Numbered from the stretch's first letter, positions 34,687-43,382 are shown. The stretch is 64,000 nt of DNA from Thiothrix subterranea (GCF_016772315.1 NZ_CP053482.1:1674001-1738000), one strand, 5' to 3'. Notes: generated from the sequence alone by a model not told the origin. Made by a program: numbers and translations.

Positions 34687-35693
34687 GCGGCTAAACGGCT
34701 GCTATTCGCTATATCAAGCGCATAAATAATTTGTCTGCCTACCGCTTCAGCTACGGGTGGTGGCAAAGCATTACCTACTTGTCTATAAGCTGGCGTTTTC
34801 TTGCCGTAAAACTCCCACCAATCAGGGAAACCTTGAATTCTAGCAGCCATCCTCACCGTCAATAACGGCATGTATTCGTAGCCAATCTTATTTTTGTAGC
34901 CAACGAAACCCTTTTCCGGTGGATGCTCACCAACCAGATTACCGTTTACGTGCAAAGCCTGCCATGCGCGTCTGGCACGGGTTGGTCCAAGATCAGGCCC
35001 ACCGTGTTTTTTAGAGCCACCAACTAAGGTAGGAGCAATTTTGTTAGCCTTTTGTTTCCACTCTGCTGCATATTCCCAGCCTTGGGATGCCATTAAATCA
35101 TATAAGGCTTCACCAACTGTTGGGGGAGTAATCTTGTAGACAGGCCATGCAAAGTAGTTTGCATATTCTGCTTTTAATGCCACCAAAATGACTCGTGGGC
35201 GCAATTGAGGTACGCCAAAATCACAAGCATTGAGCAATTTCCAGAAAACCTTGTAACCCATGCGTATCAATCGAGATTCAATTTCAGCGCGGTAAGCATC
35301 AAATTTTGCATCCAACAGACCAGCCACGTTTTCCAACATGACTGCTTTGGGCTGAGTGTTGTTCACAATGTCTAATGCGGCAGGAAATAAATCCCGCTCA
35401 TCCTGCTTGCCAAGTTGCTTGCCTGCTGTTGAAAAGGGTGGGCAGGGAACACCGCCTGCAACAAGATCAACGCCTTTGTATTGATGAGAGGAATATTTAG
35501 AAAACTCTTCTATGCAACCCTCAACGATTTGACCCCAGCCCAAGTCATGTAACGCATTGTTATGTCTGAGTGTCTGACACGCTGGCTTGTCTATATCCAT
35601 CAATAGCTGGTGCTGAAAACCTGCCAAGTGTAAACCAAGTGCCTGTCCGCCTGCTCCGGCGCACAATTCGATAGAGGTATACTCACTTTTCAT
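34683..35693 (-). CDS. DNA (cytosine-5) methyltransferase (copy 1)
   Basis: This protein of about 336 residues has the C5-methylase motifs: I (ELCAGAGGQALGLHLAGF), IV with catalytic Cys (GGVPCPPFSTAG, near residue 84), VI (LENVAGLLD), VIII (PQLRPRVILVALK) and X (YRQVGNALPPPVAEAVG). ATG 35693 aligns with the paralogue's start; a TTG at 35708 would overlap the tumA stop. It protects DNA against the convergent HNH nuclease. It is paralogous to 37957-38967. No Vsr repair gene was seen. Confidence 0.9.
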   Translation of the reverse strand: MKSEYTSIELCAGAGGQALGLHLAGFQHQLLMDIDKPACQTLRHNNALHDLGWGQIVEGCIEEFSKYSSHQYKGVDLVAGGVPCPPFSTAGKQLGKQDERDLFPAALDIVNNTQPKAVMLENVAGLLDAKFDAYRAEIESRLIRMGYKVFWKLLNACDFGVPQLRPRVILVALKAEYANYFAWPVYKITPPTVGEALYDLMASQGWEYAAEWKQKANKIAPTLVGGSKKHGGPDLGPTRARRAWQALHVNGNLVGEHPPEKGFVGYKNKIGYEYMPLLTVRMAARIQGFPDWWEFYGKKTPAYRQVGNALPPPVAEAVGRQIIYALDIANSSRLAA

Positions 35694-35704
35694 CGTTCTA
35701 GAAC

Positions 35705-36061
35705 TCAAATCGCATACTGGATATTAAACGCCGTAGCCTTCACCACCGGACGCACAGATCGGTTCTGCTTGCACAGTTCCACAATGCCGTAGCGTTCCAT
35801 CGTCTTCAAAGTACGGCTGAGGTTGCTGGTTTGCCGCCCGCTCAGAGTCGCCAAGGCTTTCAAGGTTTCCGGCTGGTTTTCCTCAATCATTCTCAGCAGG
35901 CGCATGTTGTTGTCGCTCAACACTTCACTCAGGGATTTCATGGAACTGAACCAAATTTTGGGTTCGCCCTGTTGCGGTGTGTAACGTCCGGCTGCAATCG
36001 CCAGTACCCGTTGCTGGAACTGTTCGCGGGGCATGATTCCAACATTCAAAACGGTATTCAT
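35705..36061 (-). CDS. TumA-like antitoxin / winged-helix DNA-binding protein
   Basis: This 118-residue protein has a C-terminal winged helix (LSDNNMRLLRMIEENQPETLKALATLSGRQTSNLSRTLKTMERYGIVEL). The N-terminal GRYTPQQGEPKIWFSSMKSLSEVLS is typical of the HVO_A0114/TumA-type antitoxins that accompany TumE (DUF6516) toxins. Immediately upstream is a 35-codon fragment resembling the start of TumE, so the toxin is broken and this antitoxin is an orphan. It may still repress its own promoter or, being close to the methylase gene, influence its expression. Confidence 0.7.
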   Translation of the reverse strand: MNTVLNVGIMPREQFQQRVLAIAAGRYTPQQGEPKIWFSSMKSLSEVLSDNNMRLLRMIEENQPETLKALATLSGRQTSNLSRTLKTMERYGIVELCKQNRSVRPVVKATAFNIQYAI

Positions 36062-36077
36062 GGTTTGCTCACCTCAT

Positions 36078-36185
36078 TCAAAATCTGGTTAAGTACGCCT
36101 CAATTTTGTACCAATAACCGTTTTCTTCCGTGTATTCCGTGCCATTCAGTTCCAGCAGGATGCTCAGTCCGTCATCGTATGCCAT
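36078..36185 (-). pseudogene. Fragment of TumE-family toxin (35 codons)
   Basis: The frame MAYDDGLSILLELNGTEYTEE then NGYWYKIEAYLTRF* matches my recollection of the first third of TumE/DUF6516 proteins, which continue with a conserved HGIRYSLTLHD region. Here a stop follows instead. It lies 17 bp upstream of the antitoxin on the same strand. The residual peptide is unlikely to be toxic. Confidence 0.55.
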
Positions 36186-36374
36186 ACCATCATCTTTATT
36201 ATCAGCAGATGATAGCCATCATAACAGGAATATACGCTTGCCTGCAAAAATACAACGATAAATCAAAGCGGGTCAGACTCGATTGATTTTGAATTCAAGA
36301 TTTGGGTTGCCATTGGATGTACAAATCACGTCATTCCTCCTAGACTATCCACATAGCCTAACGAGGAACGCCCC

Positions 36375-36653
36375 ATGCCCAGCACCGCCGCCAAAGATGA
36401 CCGCATCAGCATCCGCACCCCACCCGAACTGAAGCGGATGCTGATTGCGGCTGCGGCTGTTTCCAACATTTCCATGACCGATTTCCTGTTGAATGCCGCC
36501 CGCAAAGCCGCCGAAACAGTGCTGGCAGAATCCCGCCAAATCACCCTGAACCAGCAGGAATGGGATCGTTTCATGGACTTGCTGGATAACCCACCGCCAC
36601 CCAATGCCGCCCTACGTGCCGCCATGCAACGCCATCATACCTTGCTGGATTGA
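36375..36653 (+). CDS. tacA: DUF1778/TacA-type antitoxin
   Basis: This 92-residue protein has an N-terminal ribbon-helix-helix (DRISIRTPPELKRMLIAAAAVSNISMTDFLLNAARKAAETVL) and a C-terminal toxin-binding tail (ITLNQQEWDRFMDLLDNPPPPNAALRAAM). This is the standard architecture of TacA/AtaR antitoxins, which neutralise and co-repress with a GNAT toxin. The toxin gene follows with a four-base overlap if TTG is used. The start is at ATG 36375, 12 bp after a GAGG-like site. Confidence 0.88.
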   Translation: MPSTAAKDDRISIRTPPELKRMLIAAAAVSNISMTDFLLNAARKAAETVLAESRQITLNQQEWDRFMDLLDNPPPPNAALRAAMQRHHTLLD

Positions 36654-36658
36654 GCCGG

Positions 36659-37150
36659 ATGCAAATTATTCCCTTCAACCCCGCGATAGCGCGGGATGCG
36701 TTCGATTGCGGCGAATCTGCTTTGAACCACTACTTGCAACAACTGGCAGGGCAACACAGCCGCAAAAACGTCAGCCGTACTTTCGTTGCCATTGATAACG
36801 ACACCGTGACAGGCTTCTACAGCCTGAGCATGGCGGAATCGCAATTGGAAGATTTGCCTGCCGCTACCCGCAAGAAATTGCCCCCACAATACCCCGTTCC
36901 CGTCGCCCGCTTGAGCCGCTTGGCAGTAGACAAAACCTGCCAAGGGCAACGCATGGGTGAACTCTTGCTGATGAATGCATTGGCACGCTGCGCCAGAATT
37001 GCGGGGGAAATCGGTACGGTCGGCATTATCGTGGATGCCAAACACGAGCAGGCGCAACGCTTTTATCTGAAGTATGGGTTTACGCCCTATACGACCAAAC
37101 CGCTGACGCTGTTCATTCCAATGCAGACGGTGATGCAATCGTTGCCTTAA
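36659..37150 (+). CDS. tacT: GNAT acetyltransferase toxin (TacT/AtaT type)
   Basis: This protein of about 163 residues has a GNAT fold. FDCGESALNHYLQQLAGQHSRKNVSRTFV near the N-terminus and the acetyl-CoA loop RLSRLAVDKTCQGQRMGELLL, followed by FYLKYGFTP, are typical of TacT/AtaT toxins that acetylate aminoacyl-tRNA. It is paired with the DUF1778 antitoxin upstream. A TTG at 36650 is an alternative start overlapping the antitoxin stop. It lies between two restriction-modification copies and, unlike the tumE fragment, looks complete. Confidence 0.88.
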   Translation: MQIIPFNPAIARDAFDCGESALNHYLQQLAGQHSRKNVSRTFVAIDNDTVTGFYSLSMAESQLEDLPAATRKKLPPQYPVPVARLSRLAVDKTCQGQRMGELLLMNALARCARIAGEIGTVGIIVDAKHEQAQRFYLKYGFTPYTTKPLTLFIPMQTVMQSLP

Positions 37151-37186
37151 CAGGTATTTCTTTCTTGCACCCTAACGCCATTAGGC

Positions 37187-37242
37187 ATCCTTCCACAGCG
37201 CGGACGGTAGATGGCTAATCACCCAACATGCGTAGTATTATC
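37187..37242 (+). repeat. Repeat of ygiQ-tail/downstream sequence (second joint)
   Basis: GCGCGGACGGTAGATGGCTAA and the following CGTAGTATTATC closely repeat 33930-33980, which is the end of ygiQ fragment 4 and its downstream flank. The HNH/methylase copy 2 follows, as copy 1 follows the original. This marks the left edge of a roughly 1.8-kb direct repeat and preserves a scrap of ygiQ 3' end. Confidence 0.7.
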
Positions 37243-37282
37243 AAGCACTATGCATGTTGAATAAGATTAACCAAGGGCTATT

Positions 37283-37960
37283 ATGAACGTAGACGACTAT
37301 CTCAACTCACTGAATGAACGTAAGAAAATCAGCGATGTAAAAGAAAAGATCATTCGACGCTTATGGGGTAACACGTCCGACAGCTTCCCGAAACCGTGGG
37401 TTTCCTCTGCCGAACTGCTGGAACTGACAGGTCAGAAATATTTCGATAGACGCACCAGAGAACTCCGCGATCAACTGGGTTGCGACATTGAAACGGCATA
37501 CCTAGAATCATGTTCTGGTCACGCATGGCGCATCCATTCCGCAGAACTGGCAGATGCACAAGACCGTGAGTATTTGACTCAAAGCCAGAAGAACAAACTA
37601 TTCCAAGAGGCTACGTTCACTTGCTCTACTTGCGGTGTGCAACTTCAGCCCGGTGTCAGAGGCTTACAAGCTGATCATAAAGTGCCACTTTCCCGTGGTG
37701 GCGGTAATGAACTGTCGAATTGGCAACCGATGTGCAACAACTGCAATGTCGGCAAAAGAAGAGCGTGTGAAGGATGTTCACTGGATTGCGGGACATGCTC
37801 TTGGGCTTTTCCTGAAAAACACGGGGTAAGAGCGATGTTTTCCATCAACGAAGCCACCCTGCGCCGAGTGGATAAATACGCCGCTCAAACAGGCCAAAGC
37901 CCTGATAACATCATGGAAACGGCAGCAAACTACTATCTTGATGAGCAAGAAAACAGTTAA
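37283..37960 (+). CDS. HNH endonuclease, restriction-type (copy 2)
   Basis: This 225-residue paralogue of the 34009-34686 nuclease has the same HNH/zinc layout (FTCSTCG ... ADHKVPLSRGGGNEL ... MCNNCN ... CEGCSLDCGTC). Differences cluster in the N-terminal 20 residues, around residues 70-76 and 110-120, and in the last 30 residues. Both copies appear intact, so they may recognise the same or slightly different sites. It is convergent with methylase copy 2, overlapping by four bases. Confidence 0.85.
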   Translation: MNVDDYLNSLNERKKISDVKEKIIRRLWGNTSDSFPKPWVSSAELLELTGQKYFDRRTRELRDQLGCDIETAYLESCSGHAWRIHSAELADAQDREYLTQSQKNKLFQEATFTCSTCGVQLQPGVRGLQADHKVPLSRGGGNELSNWQPMCNNCNVGKRRACEGCSLDCGTCSWAFPEKHGVRAMFSINEATLRRVDKYAAQTGQSPDNIMETAANYYLDEQENS

Positions 37961-38967
37961 GCCGCCAAACGTTCACTATTAGCCATATCCAGTGCAGCAA
38001 TAATTTGCTTACCCACGGCTTCTGCTACAGGCGGAGGGAACGCATTACCCACTTGCCTATAGGCGGGTGTTTTTTTGCCGTAAAATTCCCACCAATCAGG
38101 AAAGCCTTGGATTCTGGCTGCCATCCTAACCGTCAGCAACGGCATGTTTTCATAGCCAATCTTATTTTTATAACCGACAAACCCCTTTTCTGGTGGATGC
38201 TCACCCAGCAGATTGCCATTCACATGCAGTTCTTGCCATGCACGTCTAGCGCGAGTGGGACCAAGATCAGGCCCACCATGTTTTTTAGAGCCACCAACTA
38301 ACGTAGGGGCAATTTTGTTAGCTTTCTGTTTCCATTCTGCTGCCCCCTCCCAACCTTGTGAAGCCATTAAGTCATACAGCATTTCACCAACGGTAGGAGG
38401 AACTGTTTTATTTTCAGGCCAAGTAAAATAGCGGGAAAATTCAGATTTCAACGCCACCAACACAACCCGTGGGCGCAATTGAGGCACGCCAAAATCAGAA
38501 GCATTGAGCAATTTCCAGAAAACCGTATAACCCATTTTTTCTAAACAGGCTTCAATGTCAGCTCTGTAATCATCAAATTTTGCATCCAGCAAGCCAGAGA
38601 CATTTTCAAGCAAGACCGCTTTGGGAGTAGTATTTTTTACAATCTCCAATGCTGCCGGAAACAAATCCCGCTCATCCTTCTGACCAAGTTGCTTGCCTGC
38701 TTTCGAGAAGGGCGGACAAGGAACGCCACCGGCAACCAGATCAATGCCTTTGTAGCGGTGGGAGGTAAATTTGGCAAATTGTTCCACACACCCTTCAATA
38801 ATATCGCCCCACCCTAAATTATGGTGTTCATTGTTATGTTTGAGTGTTTTGCACGCAGGTAAGTCTATTTCGATGAGCACTTGATGCCTAAAACCAGCCA
38901 AATGAAGCCCAAGGGCTTGCCCGCCTGCTCCGGCACAAATCTCGATAGAGGTGTATCTGTTTTTCAT
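37957..38967 (-). CDS. DNA (cytosine-5) methyltransferase (copy 2)
   Basis: This 336-residue paralogue of 34683-35693 has all C5-methylase motifs (EICAGAGGQALGLHLAGF, GGVPCPPFSKAG, LENVSGLLD, PQLRPRVVLVALK, YRQVGNAFPPPVAEAVG). The target-recognition part between motifs VIII and IX is almost unchanged (QKANKIAPTLVGGSKKHGGPD), which suggests the same DNA specificity as copy 1. It starts at ATG 38967. No regulator gene precedes this copy. Confidence 0.9.
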   Translation of the reverse strand: MKNRYTSIEICAGAGGQALGLHLAGFRHQVLIEIDLPACKTLKHNNEHHNLGWGDIIEGCVEQFAKFTSHRYKGIDLVAGGVPCPPFSKAGKQLGQKDERDLFPAALEIVKNTTPKAVLLENVSGLLDAKFDDYRADIEACLEKMGYTVFWKLLNASDFGVPQLRPRVVLVALKSEFSRYFTWPENKTVPPTVGEMLYDLMASQGWEGAAEWKQKANKIAPTLVGGSKKHGGPDLGPTRARRAWQELHVNGNLLGEHPPEKGFVGYKNKIGYENMPLLTVRMAARIQGFPDWWEFYGKKTPAYRQVGNAFPPPVAEAVGKQIIAALDMANSERLAA

Positions 38968-39071
38968 GATGACGACATTTACTCAATTTACGCAATGGCC
39001 TTCAATTGATGATACAGGCGCAAACATTCGTAATCCAGTAGAGCCTTGAACCCCCGCAAGAGGGTATCGCC

Positions 39072-39293
39072 GTGACTGCCATAGCCGCCAGATTATGCAA
39101 AAACGGACAAGGCCAAGCCGTCCGCATCCCGCGCATTTTCCAGTTTGAAGGCATTGATGAAATGCTGATTCGGCGCGAAGGCGATGCACTCATCATCACC
39201 CCCAAGCGCAAAAGCTGGACATCGTTTGCCGACATTCCCAGTGCCGACGCTGATTTCATGGCAGAACGCCCTCACATCGCCACCCATGACTGA
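39072..39293 (+). CDS. Orphan VapB/AbrB-type antitoxin
   Basis: This 73-residue protein (GTG start) has a SpoVT/AbrB-fold N-terminus (RLCKNGQGQAVRIPRIFQFEGIDEMLIRREGDALIITPKR) and a short toxin-binding tail (SWTSFADIPSADADFMAERP), as in VapB/VagC antitoxins. No VapC PIN-domain toxin follows; the next gene is convergent DUF2007 and overlaps it by 22 bases. The toxin was probably lost. This is the third toxin-antitoxin trace within 3.2 kb. Confidence 0.7.
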   Translation: MTAIAARLCKNGQGQAVRIPRIFQFEGIDEMLIRREGDALIITPKRKSWTSFADIPSADADFMAERPHIATHD

Positions 39294-39631
39294 AAACCCG
39301 GAATGCCCAGCACAAACCAGAGCATGAACAACAGCAACACCAACCAAAACAACACTGGCTTACTAAAAATCCCCAGCGCTGCAAATGACGGGTCTTTATC
39401 GTCGCTCGAAACACTACCCACTGACGTGCTGTCATATTCCGCCACCACCGCCAACGCCGCGTCGTATTGCTGCTCGCTGACCAGCACCCGTGCGAAATCA
39501 TGCACAGCCGCATCGCCTACCGCCGATTGCAGGTAACGACCACCCACTTCCGCTTCAATTCCGCGACTCTGCAACATGCCCGCGACAATATCAGCCTCGA
39601 TTAAATTGGCAGCACGATACACTATTTTCAT
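39272..39631 (-). CDS. DUF2007-domain membrane-anchored protein
   Basis: This 119-residue protein has an N-terminal DUF2007 domain (MKIVYRAANLIEADIVAGMLQSRGIEAEVGGRYLQSAVGD) of the type described as a putative PII-like/signal-transducing fold. A C-terminal transmembrane helix follows (VLFWLVLLLFMLWFVLGIP). It lies 15 bp downstream of the flavoprotein reductase gene on the same strand, so the two may be co-transcribed. Function is unknown. Confidence 0.75.
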   Translation of the reverse strand: MKIVYRAANLIEADIVAGMLQSRGIEAEVGGRYLQSAVGDAAVHDFARVLVSEQQYDAALAVVAEYDSTSVGSVSSDDKDPSFAALGIFSKPVLFWLVLLLFMLWFVLGIPGFQSWVAM

Positions 39632-39646
39632 AACATCTATTCACCA

Positions 39647-40678
39647 TTACCCCTGCATCGCCTTCAGCGTATCCGGGCTGTATTCAAACGAATCGTAAAA
39701 CAACTGCGCTTCCGGCAAGCCCTGCGCCAAAAACGCCGTTTGCGCCGCATTCACCATCGGTGGCGGCCCGCTCAAATACACATCATGCCCCGACAAATCG
39801 GGGAAATCACGTGCCACCGCATCATGCACCCAGCCCGTGCGCCCTGCCCAAGCATCTTCCGGCAACGGCTCCGACAACACCGGCACGTAAGTCAACAATG
39901 GGTGACGTGCTACCCAGCTACGCACCACACTATCCATGTACAAATCCGCCTTAGCCCGCACGCCCCAATACAACTGCACTGGCTTATCCAGCCCTTGCGC
40001 CATCATCTGTTCCAACATGCCTTTTAGCGGCGCAAACCCCGTGCCACCGCCCATCAGAATCAGCGGACGTTCGGATTCGCGGATATAGAAACTCCCCAAC
40101 GGCCCCTCAATGCGCAACAAAGCCTTTTCCTTCATCTCATTGAACACATGGCTGGTGAAATAACCACCCGGCACATGCCGAATATGCAATTCCAAAAACT
40201 GATCGTTAAACGGCGCATTCGCCAGCGAAAAACCACGGCGTTTGCCATCTTTCAGCAAAATGTCGATGTATTGCCCCGCCCGAAACCGCAAGCGTTCGGA
40301 CGCGGGCAATTTCAGCGTCAACTCCATCACATCCGCCGCCAATTTACGCAGCTTTTCGACCCGCACCGGCAAGGCTTTGATTTCAATGTCCGGCTCAGAA
40401 CCCACACGCGGCGCATCCAATTCCACATCGCTCATAGCGGCTGCCATGCACAAAAACGCCTTGCCGCGTTCTTCGTCATACGGCGCAAGCCCTTGCGGTT
40501 CACCAAACGGGTAATGCACCTGCCCACTCAGCACCGTGGCAGCACACGAACCACATACCCCGCCGCGACAACCGTAGGGCAACGCCACGCCTTGGCGCAA
40601 ACCCGCCTCCAAAATTGCCTCGTTAGCTTCTGCCCAAAATGTGTGTCCCGAAGGCTGAACCGTTACCTTGAAAGTCAT
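39647..40678 (-). CDS. NAD(P)H-flavin oxidoreductase with N-terminal 2Fe-2S ferredoxin domain
   Basis: This protein of about 343 residues is built as plant-type ferredoxin domain ([19 protein letters not shown] with a later Cys in AFLCMAA), an FAD-binding barrel ([24 protein letters not shown]) and an NAD(P)-binding domain ([21 protein letters not shown]). This is the layout of CDP-6-deoxy-delta-3,4-glucoseen reductase-like and phenol hydroxylase P5-like proteins. In bacteria without the dideoxysugar pathway such genes are general electron-transfer reductases. ATG 40678 fits the family start ([11 protein letters not shown]). It is divergent from purT. Confidence 0.85.
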   Translation of the reverse strand: MTFKVTVQPSGHTFWAEANEAILEAGLRQGVALPYGCRGGVCGSCAATVLSGQVHYPFGEPQGLAPYDEERGKAFLCMAAAMSDVELDAPRVGSEPDIEIKALPVRVEKLRKLAADVMELTLKLPASERLRFRAGQYIDILLKDGKRRGFSLANAPFNDQFLELHIRHVPGGYFTSHVFNEMKEKALLRIEGPLGSFYIRESERPLILMGGGTGFAPLKGMLEQMMAQGLDKPVQLYWGVRAKADLYMDSVVRSWVARHPLLTYVPVLSEPLPEDAWAGRTGWVHDAVARDFPDLSGHDVYLSGPPPMVNAAQTAFLAQGLPEAQLFYDSFEYSPDTLKAMQG

Positions 40679-40784
40679 TGCTGTATCCATGAAAGTCTCG
40701 AATCGGCAGAGTGTAACGCGCAGGAATCGCTTGTGCTATTCTCCAGATTTTTCCACCCACTTGTTGCCCGCTCGGAGGCCATTC

Positions 40785-41981
40785 ATGCGCATCGGAACCC
40801 CGCTTTCCCCCTCAGCCACCCGCGTCATGCTGCTCGGCAGCGGCGAACTCGGCAAAGAAGTCATCATTGCCCTGCAACGCTTAGGCGTGGAAGTAATCGC
40901 GGTCGACCGTTACGCCGATGCACCGGGGCATCACGTCGCACACCGCGCCCACGCCATCAATATGGCAGACCCGCAAGCCTTACGCGCCTTGGTGAAAGCC
41001 GAACAACCGCATTTTATCGTGCCGGAAATCGAAGCGATTGCCACCGACGAACTCGCGGCTATTGAAGCGGATGGCTTAGCCACCGTCATCCCCACCGCTC
41101 GTGCCACGCAACTGACCATGAACCGCGAAGGCATCCGCCGGTTGGCAGCGGAAACCTTGGGTTTGCCGACTTCGCGCTACCACTTCGCCTCCAGTTTGGC
41201 AGAGATGCAAACTGCCGCCGATGACGTGGGCTACCCCTGTTTCGTCAAGCCGGTGATGTCATCCTCAGGCAAAGGCCAGTCGATGCTAAAAAGCGCAGAC
41301 GAGGTGGAAGCCGCGTGGGAATACGCACTGTCAGCGGGGCGGGTGAATCATGGGCGGGTAATCGTGGAAGAATGCATCCATTTTGATTACGAAATCACCC
41401 TACTCACCGTGCGAGCTGTGGGGGAAAACGGCGCAATTGCCACCCATTTCTGCGACCCGATTGGGCATCGCCAAGTCAAAGGCGATTACGTCGAAAGCTG
41501 GCAGCCGCAAGCCATGAGCACCAGTGCCCTTGCCAAAGCGCAGGACATTGCCGCGAAAATTACGGATAACCTCGGCGGGCGCGGCTTGTTTGGGGTGGAA
41601 TTATTCGTGCGCGGCGATGACGTGTATTTCTCCGAAGTCAGCCCGCGTCCGCACGACACCGGCATGGTGACGATGGCAACACAATTCCAGAACGAATTCG
41701 AGCTACACGCCCGCGCCATCCTCGGTTTGCCTGTGAATACCGCATTGCATTCCACAGGCGCAAGTGCGGTAATTTACGGCGGGATGGAAGCGGAAGGCAT
41801 TGCGTTTGAAGGCGTGGAACACGCGCTGCAAGTGCCAGAAAGCGACGTGCGTTTGTTTGGCAAGCCGGTGGCGTTCGAGCGGCGGCGCATGGGCGTGGCG
41901 TTAGCGCGGGGTAAGGATACCGATGAAGCGCGGGCGCGAGCGGCGGAAGCGGCAAGTCGGGTGAAGCCAATTAAAAATTAA
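40785..41981 (+). CDS. purT: Formate-dependent phosphoribosylglycinamide formyltransferase PurT
   Basis: This 398-residue enzyme carries out formate-dependent formylation of GAR in purine synthesis. It belongs to the ATP-grasp family: the N-terminal [29 protein letters not shown], the ATP-binding loop [12 protein letters not shown] (residues about 155-166) and the C-terminal [14 protein letters not shown] are diagnostic of PurT. The start at 40785 has a CGGAGG site; the longer frame upstream is not used. A perfect palindrome at 42011-42038 follows the gene. Confidence 0.95.
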   Translation: MRIGTPLSPSATRVMLLGSGELGKEVIIALQRLGVEVIAVDRYADAPGHHVAHRAHAINMADPQALRALVKAEQPHFIVPEIEAIATDELAAIEADGLATVIPTARATQLTMNREGIRRLAAETLGLPTSRYHFASSLAEMQTAADDVGYPCFVKPVMSSSGKGQSMLKSADEVEAAWEYALSAGRVNHGRVIVEECIHFDYEITLLTVRAVGENGAIATHFCDPIGHRQVKGDYVESWQPQAMSTSALAKAQDIAAKITDNLGGRGLFGVELFVRGDDVYFSEVSPRPHDTGMVTMATQFQNEFELHARAILGLPVNTALHSTGASAVIYGGMEAEGIAFEGVEHALQVPESDVRLFGKPVAFERRRMGVALARGKDTDEARARAAEAASRVKPIKN

Positions 41982-42010
41982 CCCCCTAAAAGTGCAAATA
42001 CCACACCACC

Positions 42011-42038
42011 GTAGAGACGCAAAATTTTGCGTCTCTAC
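42011..42038. repeat. 28-bp perfect palindrome, dispersed repeat copy A
   Basis: The palindrome begins GTAGAGACGCAAAA and ends with its exact reverse complement, followed by TGGCAG. A near-identical copy is at 43319-43346. It lies between convergent purT and an XRE gene and could act as a bidirectional terminator. Similar GTAGAGACGC hairpins are common dispersed repeats in cyanobacteria and some other bacteria (from memory). Confidence 0.8.
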
Positions 42039-42093
42039 ATTGGCAGACCCTGGCAACAAATTCATGCGCTACCCCTCCATCCCCAGCTTGCAA

Positions 42094-42366
42094 TTAGACT
42101 GTCGCGCCACCTGCCGAATACTGCTTCCACTGATGATTCGATGCCCCATTCGACTGGAAATACACCTCCAATAAATCGGGAACCGAAGTCCGTAACGTTG
42201 CTGCCACTTTGATTAAGGTCGACACTTTCGCCTCCTGAATCTCTGCCCGCATCAGCTTGTGCCAGGTTTGCCGCGAAAGCCCCGAACGCTCTGCCACGTC
42301 TTTGATGCTGAGACCCAACACCTGCATCCGGCGTTGCACGTAGTTGGCTAAATCCATTGATGACAT
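42094..42366 (-). CDS. XRE-family transcriptional regulator
   Basis: This 90-residue protein has a helix-turn-helix of the Cro/C1 type (RRMQVLGLSIKDVAERSGLSRQTWHKLMRAEIQEAKVSTLIKVAATL). It is a close paralogue of the N-terminal 70 residues of the 43383-43991 product (shared SRQTWHKLxRAEIxEAxxSTL), which adds an Ig-like domain missing here. It is divergent from the LuxR-like gene at 42537, so it may regulate that promoter. The start matches that of its paralogue (MS.xDLA.Y). Confidence 0.8.
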   Translation of the reverse strand: MSSMDLANYVQRRMQVLGLSIKDVAERSGLSRQTWHKLMRAEIQEAKVSTLIKVAATLRTSVPDLLEVYFQSNGASNHQWKQYSAGGATV

Positions 42367-42536
42367 CCCCTGTTCCCTCGATAATACCCAATAATGGCAT
42401 TGAGTTTCACGGTTTGGGCGTGGGGCAACAAGGTAGAAATTTCCACCCTTGACGATGCCGCTTGAGCGTGGCAGTCGACTGCCGTTAGACTAGTGGTACT
42501 AACACCCAAAGCCCCGTTGCTGGGAAGTCTGGATTT

Positions 42537-43307
42537 ATGCGCCCTCATCAATATTTACTCGGTGACTTTGTTAATACACTGTTTTCCAAACCCTCGTTTC
42601 AAGAACGCTTCACGCTTTACGTCAACTTCATCGAAACGTTGGGGTTTGAAGGGCGGGTTGTCTACACCTACTTGCCGCTGTTGAGCATGGAACGTGAAGG
42701 CAAGCTATTCCCAGCACCGCCAGAATTCACGCATACGAATGATTACCCGGTTAATTTTCTGCAACACTACGTCGCTGAAAACTTGGATCGCTGCGACATC
42801 AGCGTCAAAAAAATCAAAAACCACGATTTTTCCCTGACAAACTACCGCGAACACGCTGAAACCATCGGGCTGAAACCTGATGAAAATCGTTTTGATAAGT
42901 TAGCCACGCAATTATACGGCTGCGTGAATGCCCTCAGTATTCCCGCTGCGGGGGCAATCGGCATTTCCACCATCAATATTATCAGCAGCGAACACCCTGA
43001 TATTTTTAACCATTTAATGCGCGAACGCGCCGAACTGTTGTTGCAGATGACGCAGATATTCCACAGTTTGGTATTATCCGACCCGCAAACCTGTACGCGG
43101 TTTACCTCGCCGTTTTTGCCAAGCTTAAATGAAACCGAAATCACCATTTTGCGTTACGCTGCCACGGGTAAGCCCTTCAAAAACATTCAAGATCACACGG
43201 GGATTTCGTATCGCTACGCCAGCAAGGTGCTGGATAAACTGCGCGATAAATTAGGGGGGATTAATCGGGATAGATTGTTCTATTTAGCCGGATTATTGCA
43301 TTTGTAA
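42537..43307 (+). CDS. LuxR-like transcriptional regulator with unusual sensor domain
   Basis: This 256-residue protein has a C-terminal helix-turn-helix of the LuxR/GerE type in diverged form (LNETEITILRYAATGKPFKNIQDHTGISYRYASKVLDKLRDKLGG). The N-terminal half (FIETLGFEGRVVYTYLPLL, YVAENLDRCDISVKKI) loosely follows the autoinducer-binding domain layout but lacks the classical W...Y...DP pattern seen in the LuxR at 15746. It may sense another ligand. It is bracketed by the two dispersed palindromes and by two XRE paralogues. Confidence 0.7.
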   Translation: MRPHQYLLGDFVNTLFSKPSFQERFTLYVNFIETLGFEGRVVYTYLPLLSMEREGKLFPAPPEFTHTNDYPVNFLQHYVAENLDRCDISVKKIKNHDFSLTNYREHAETIGLKPDENRFDKLATQLYGCVNALSIPAAGAIGISTINIISSEHPDIFNHLMRERAELLLQMTQIFHSLVLSDPQTCTRFTSPFLPSLNETEITILRYAATGKPFKNIQDHTGISYRYASKVLDKLRDKLGGINRDRLFYLAGLLHL

Positions 43308-43318
43308 ATCAGCCTAAT

Positions 43319-43346
43319 GTAGAGACGCAAAATCTTGCGTCTCTAC
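43319..43346. repeat. 28-bp palindrome, dispersed repeat copy B
   Basis: This second copy of the GTAGAGACGC... hairpin differs from copy A by one central base (AAAATCTT instead of AAAATTTT) and is also followed by TGGCAG. It lies 12 bp after a LuxR-like gene and before a convergent XRE gene, again in a terminator-like position. Confidence 0.8.
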
Positions 43347-43382
43347 GCTGGCAGACGACCTGCCATGACTGGGATGTCTAGC

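Noticed and set aside
40148-41065. 305-codon plus-strand frame
   Set aside because: It runs antisense to the ferredoxin reductase and out of frame into purT, both clearly real genes.
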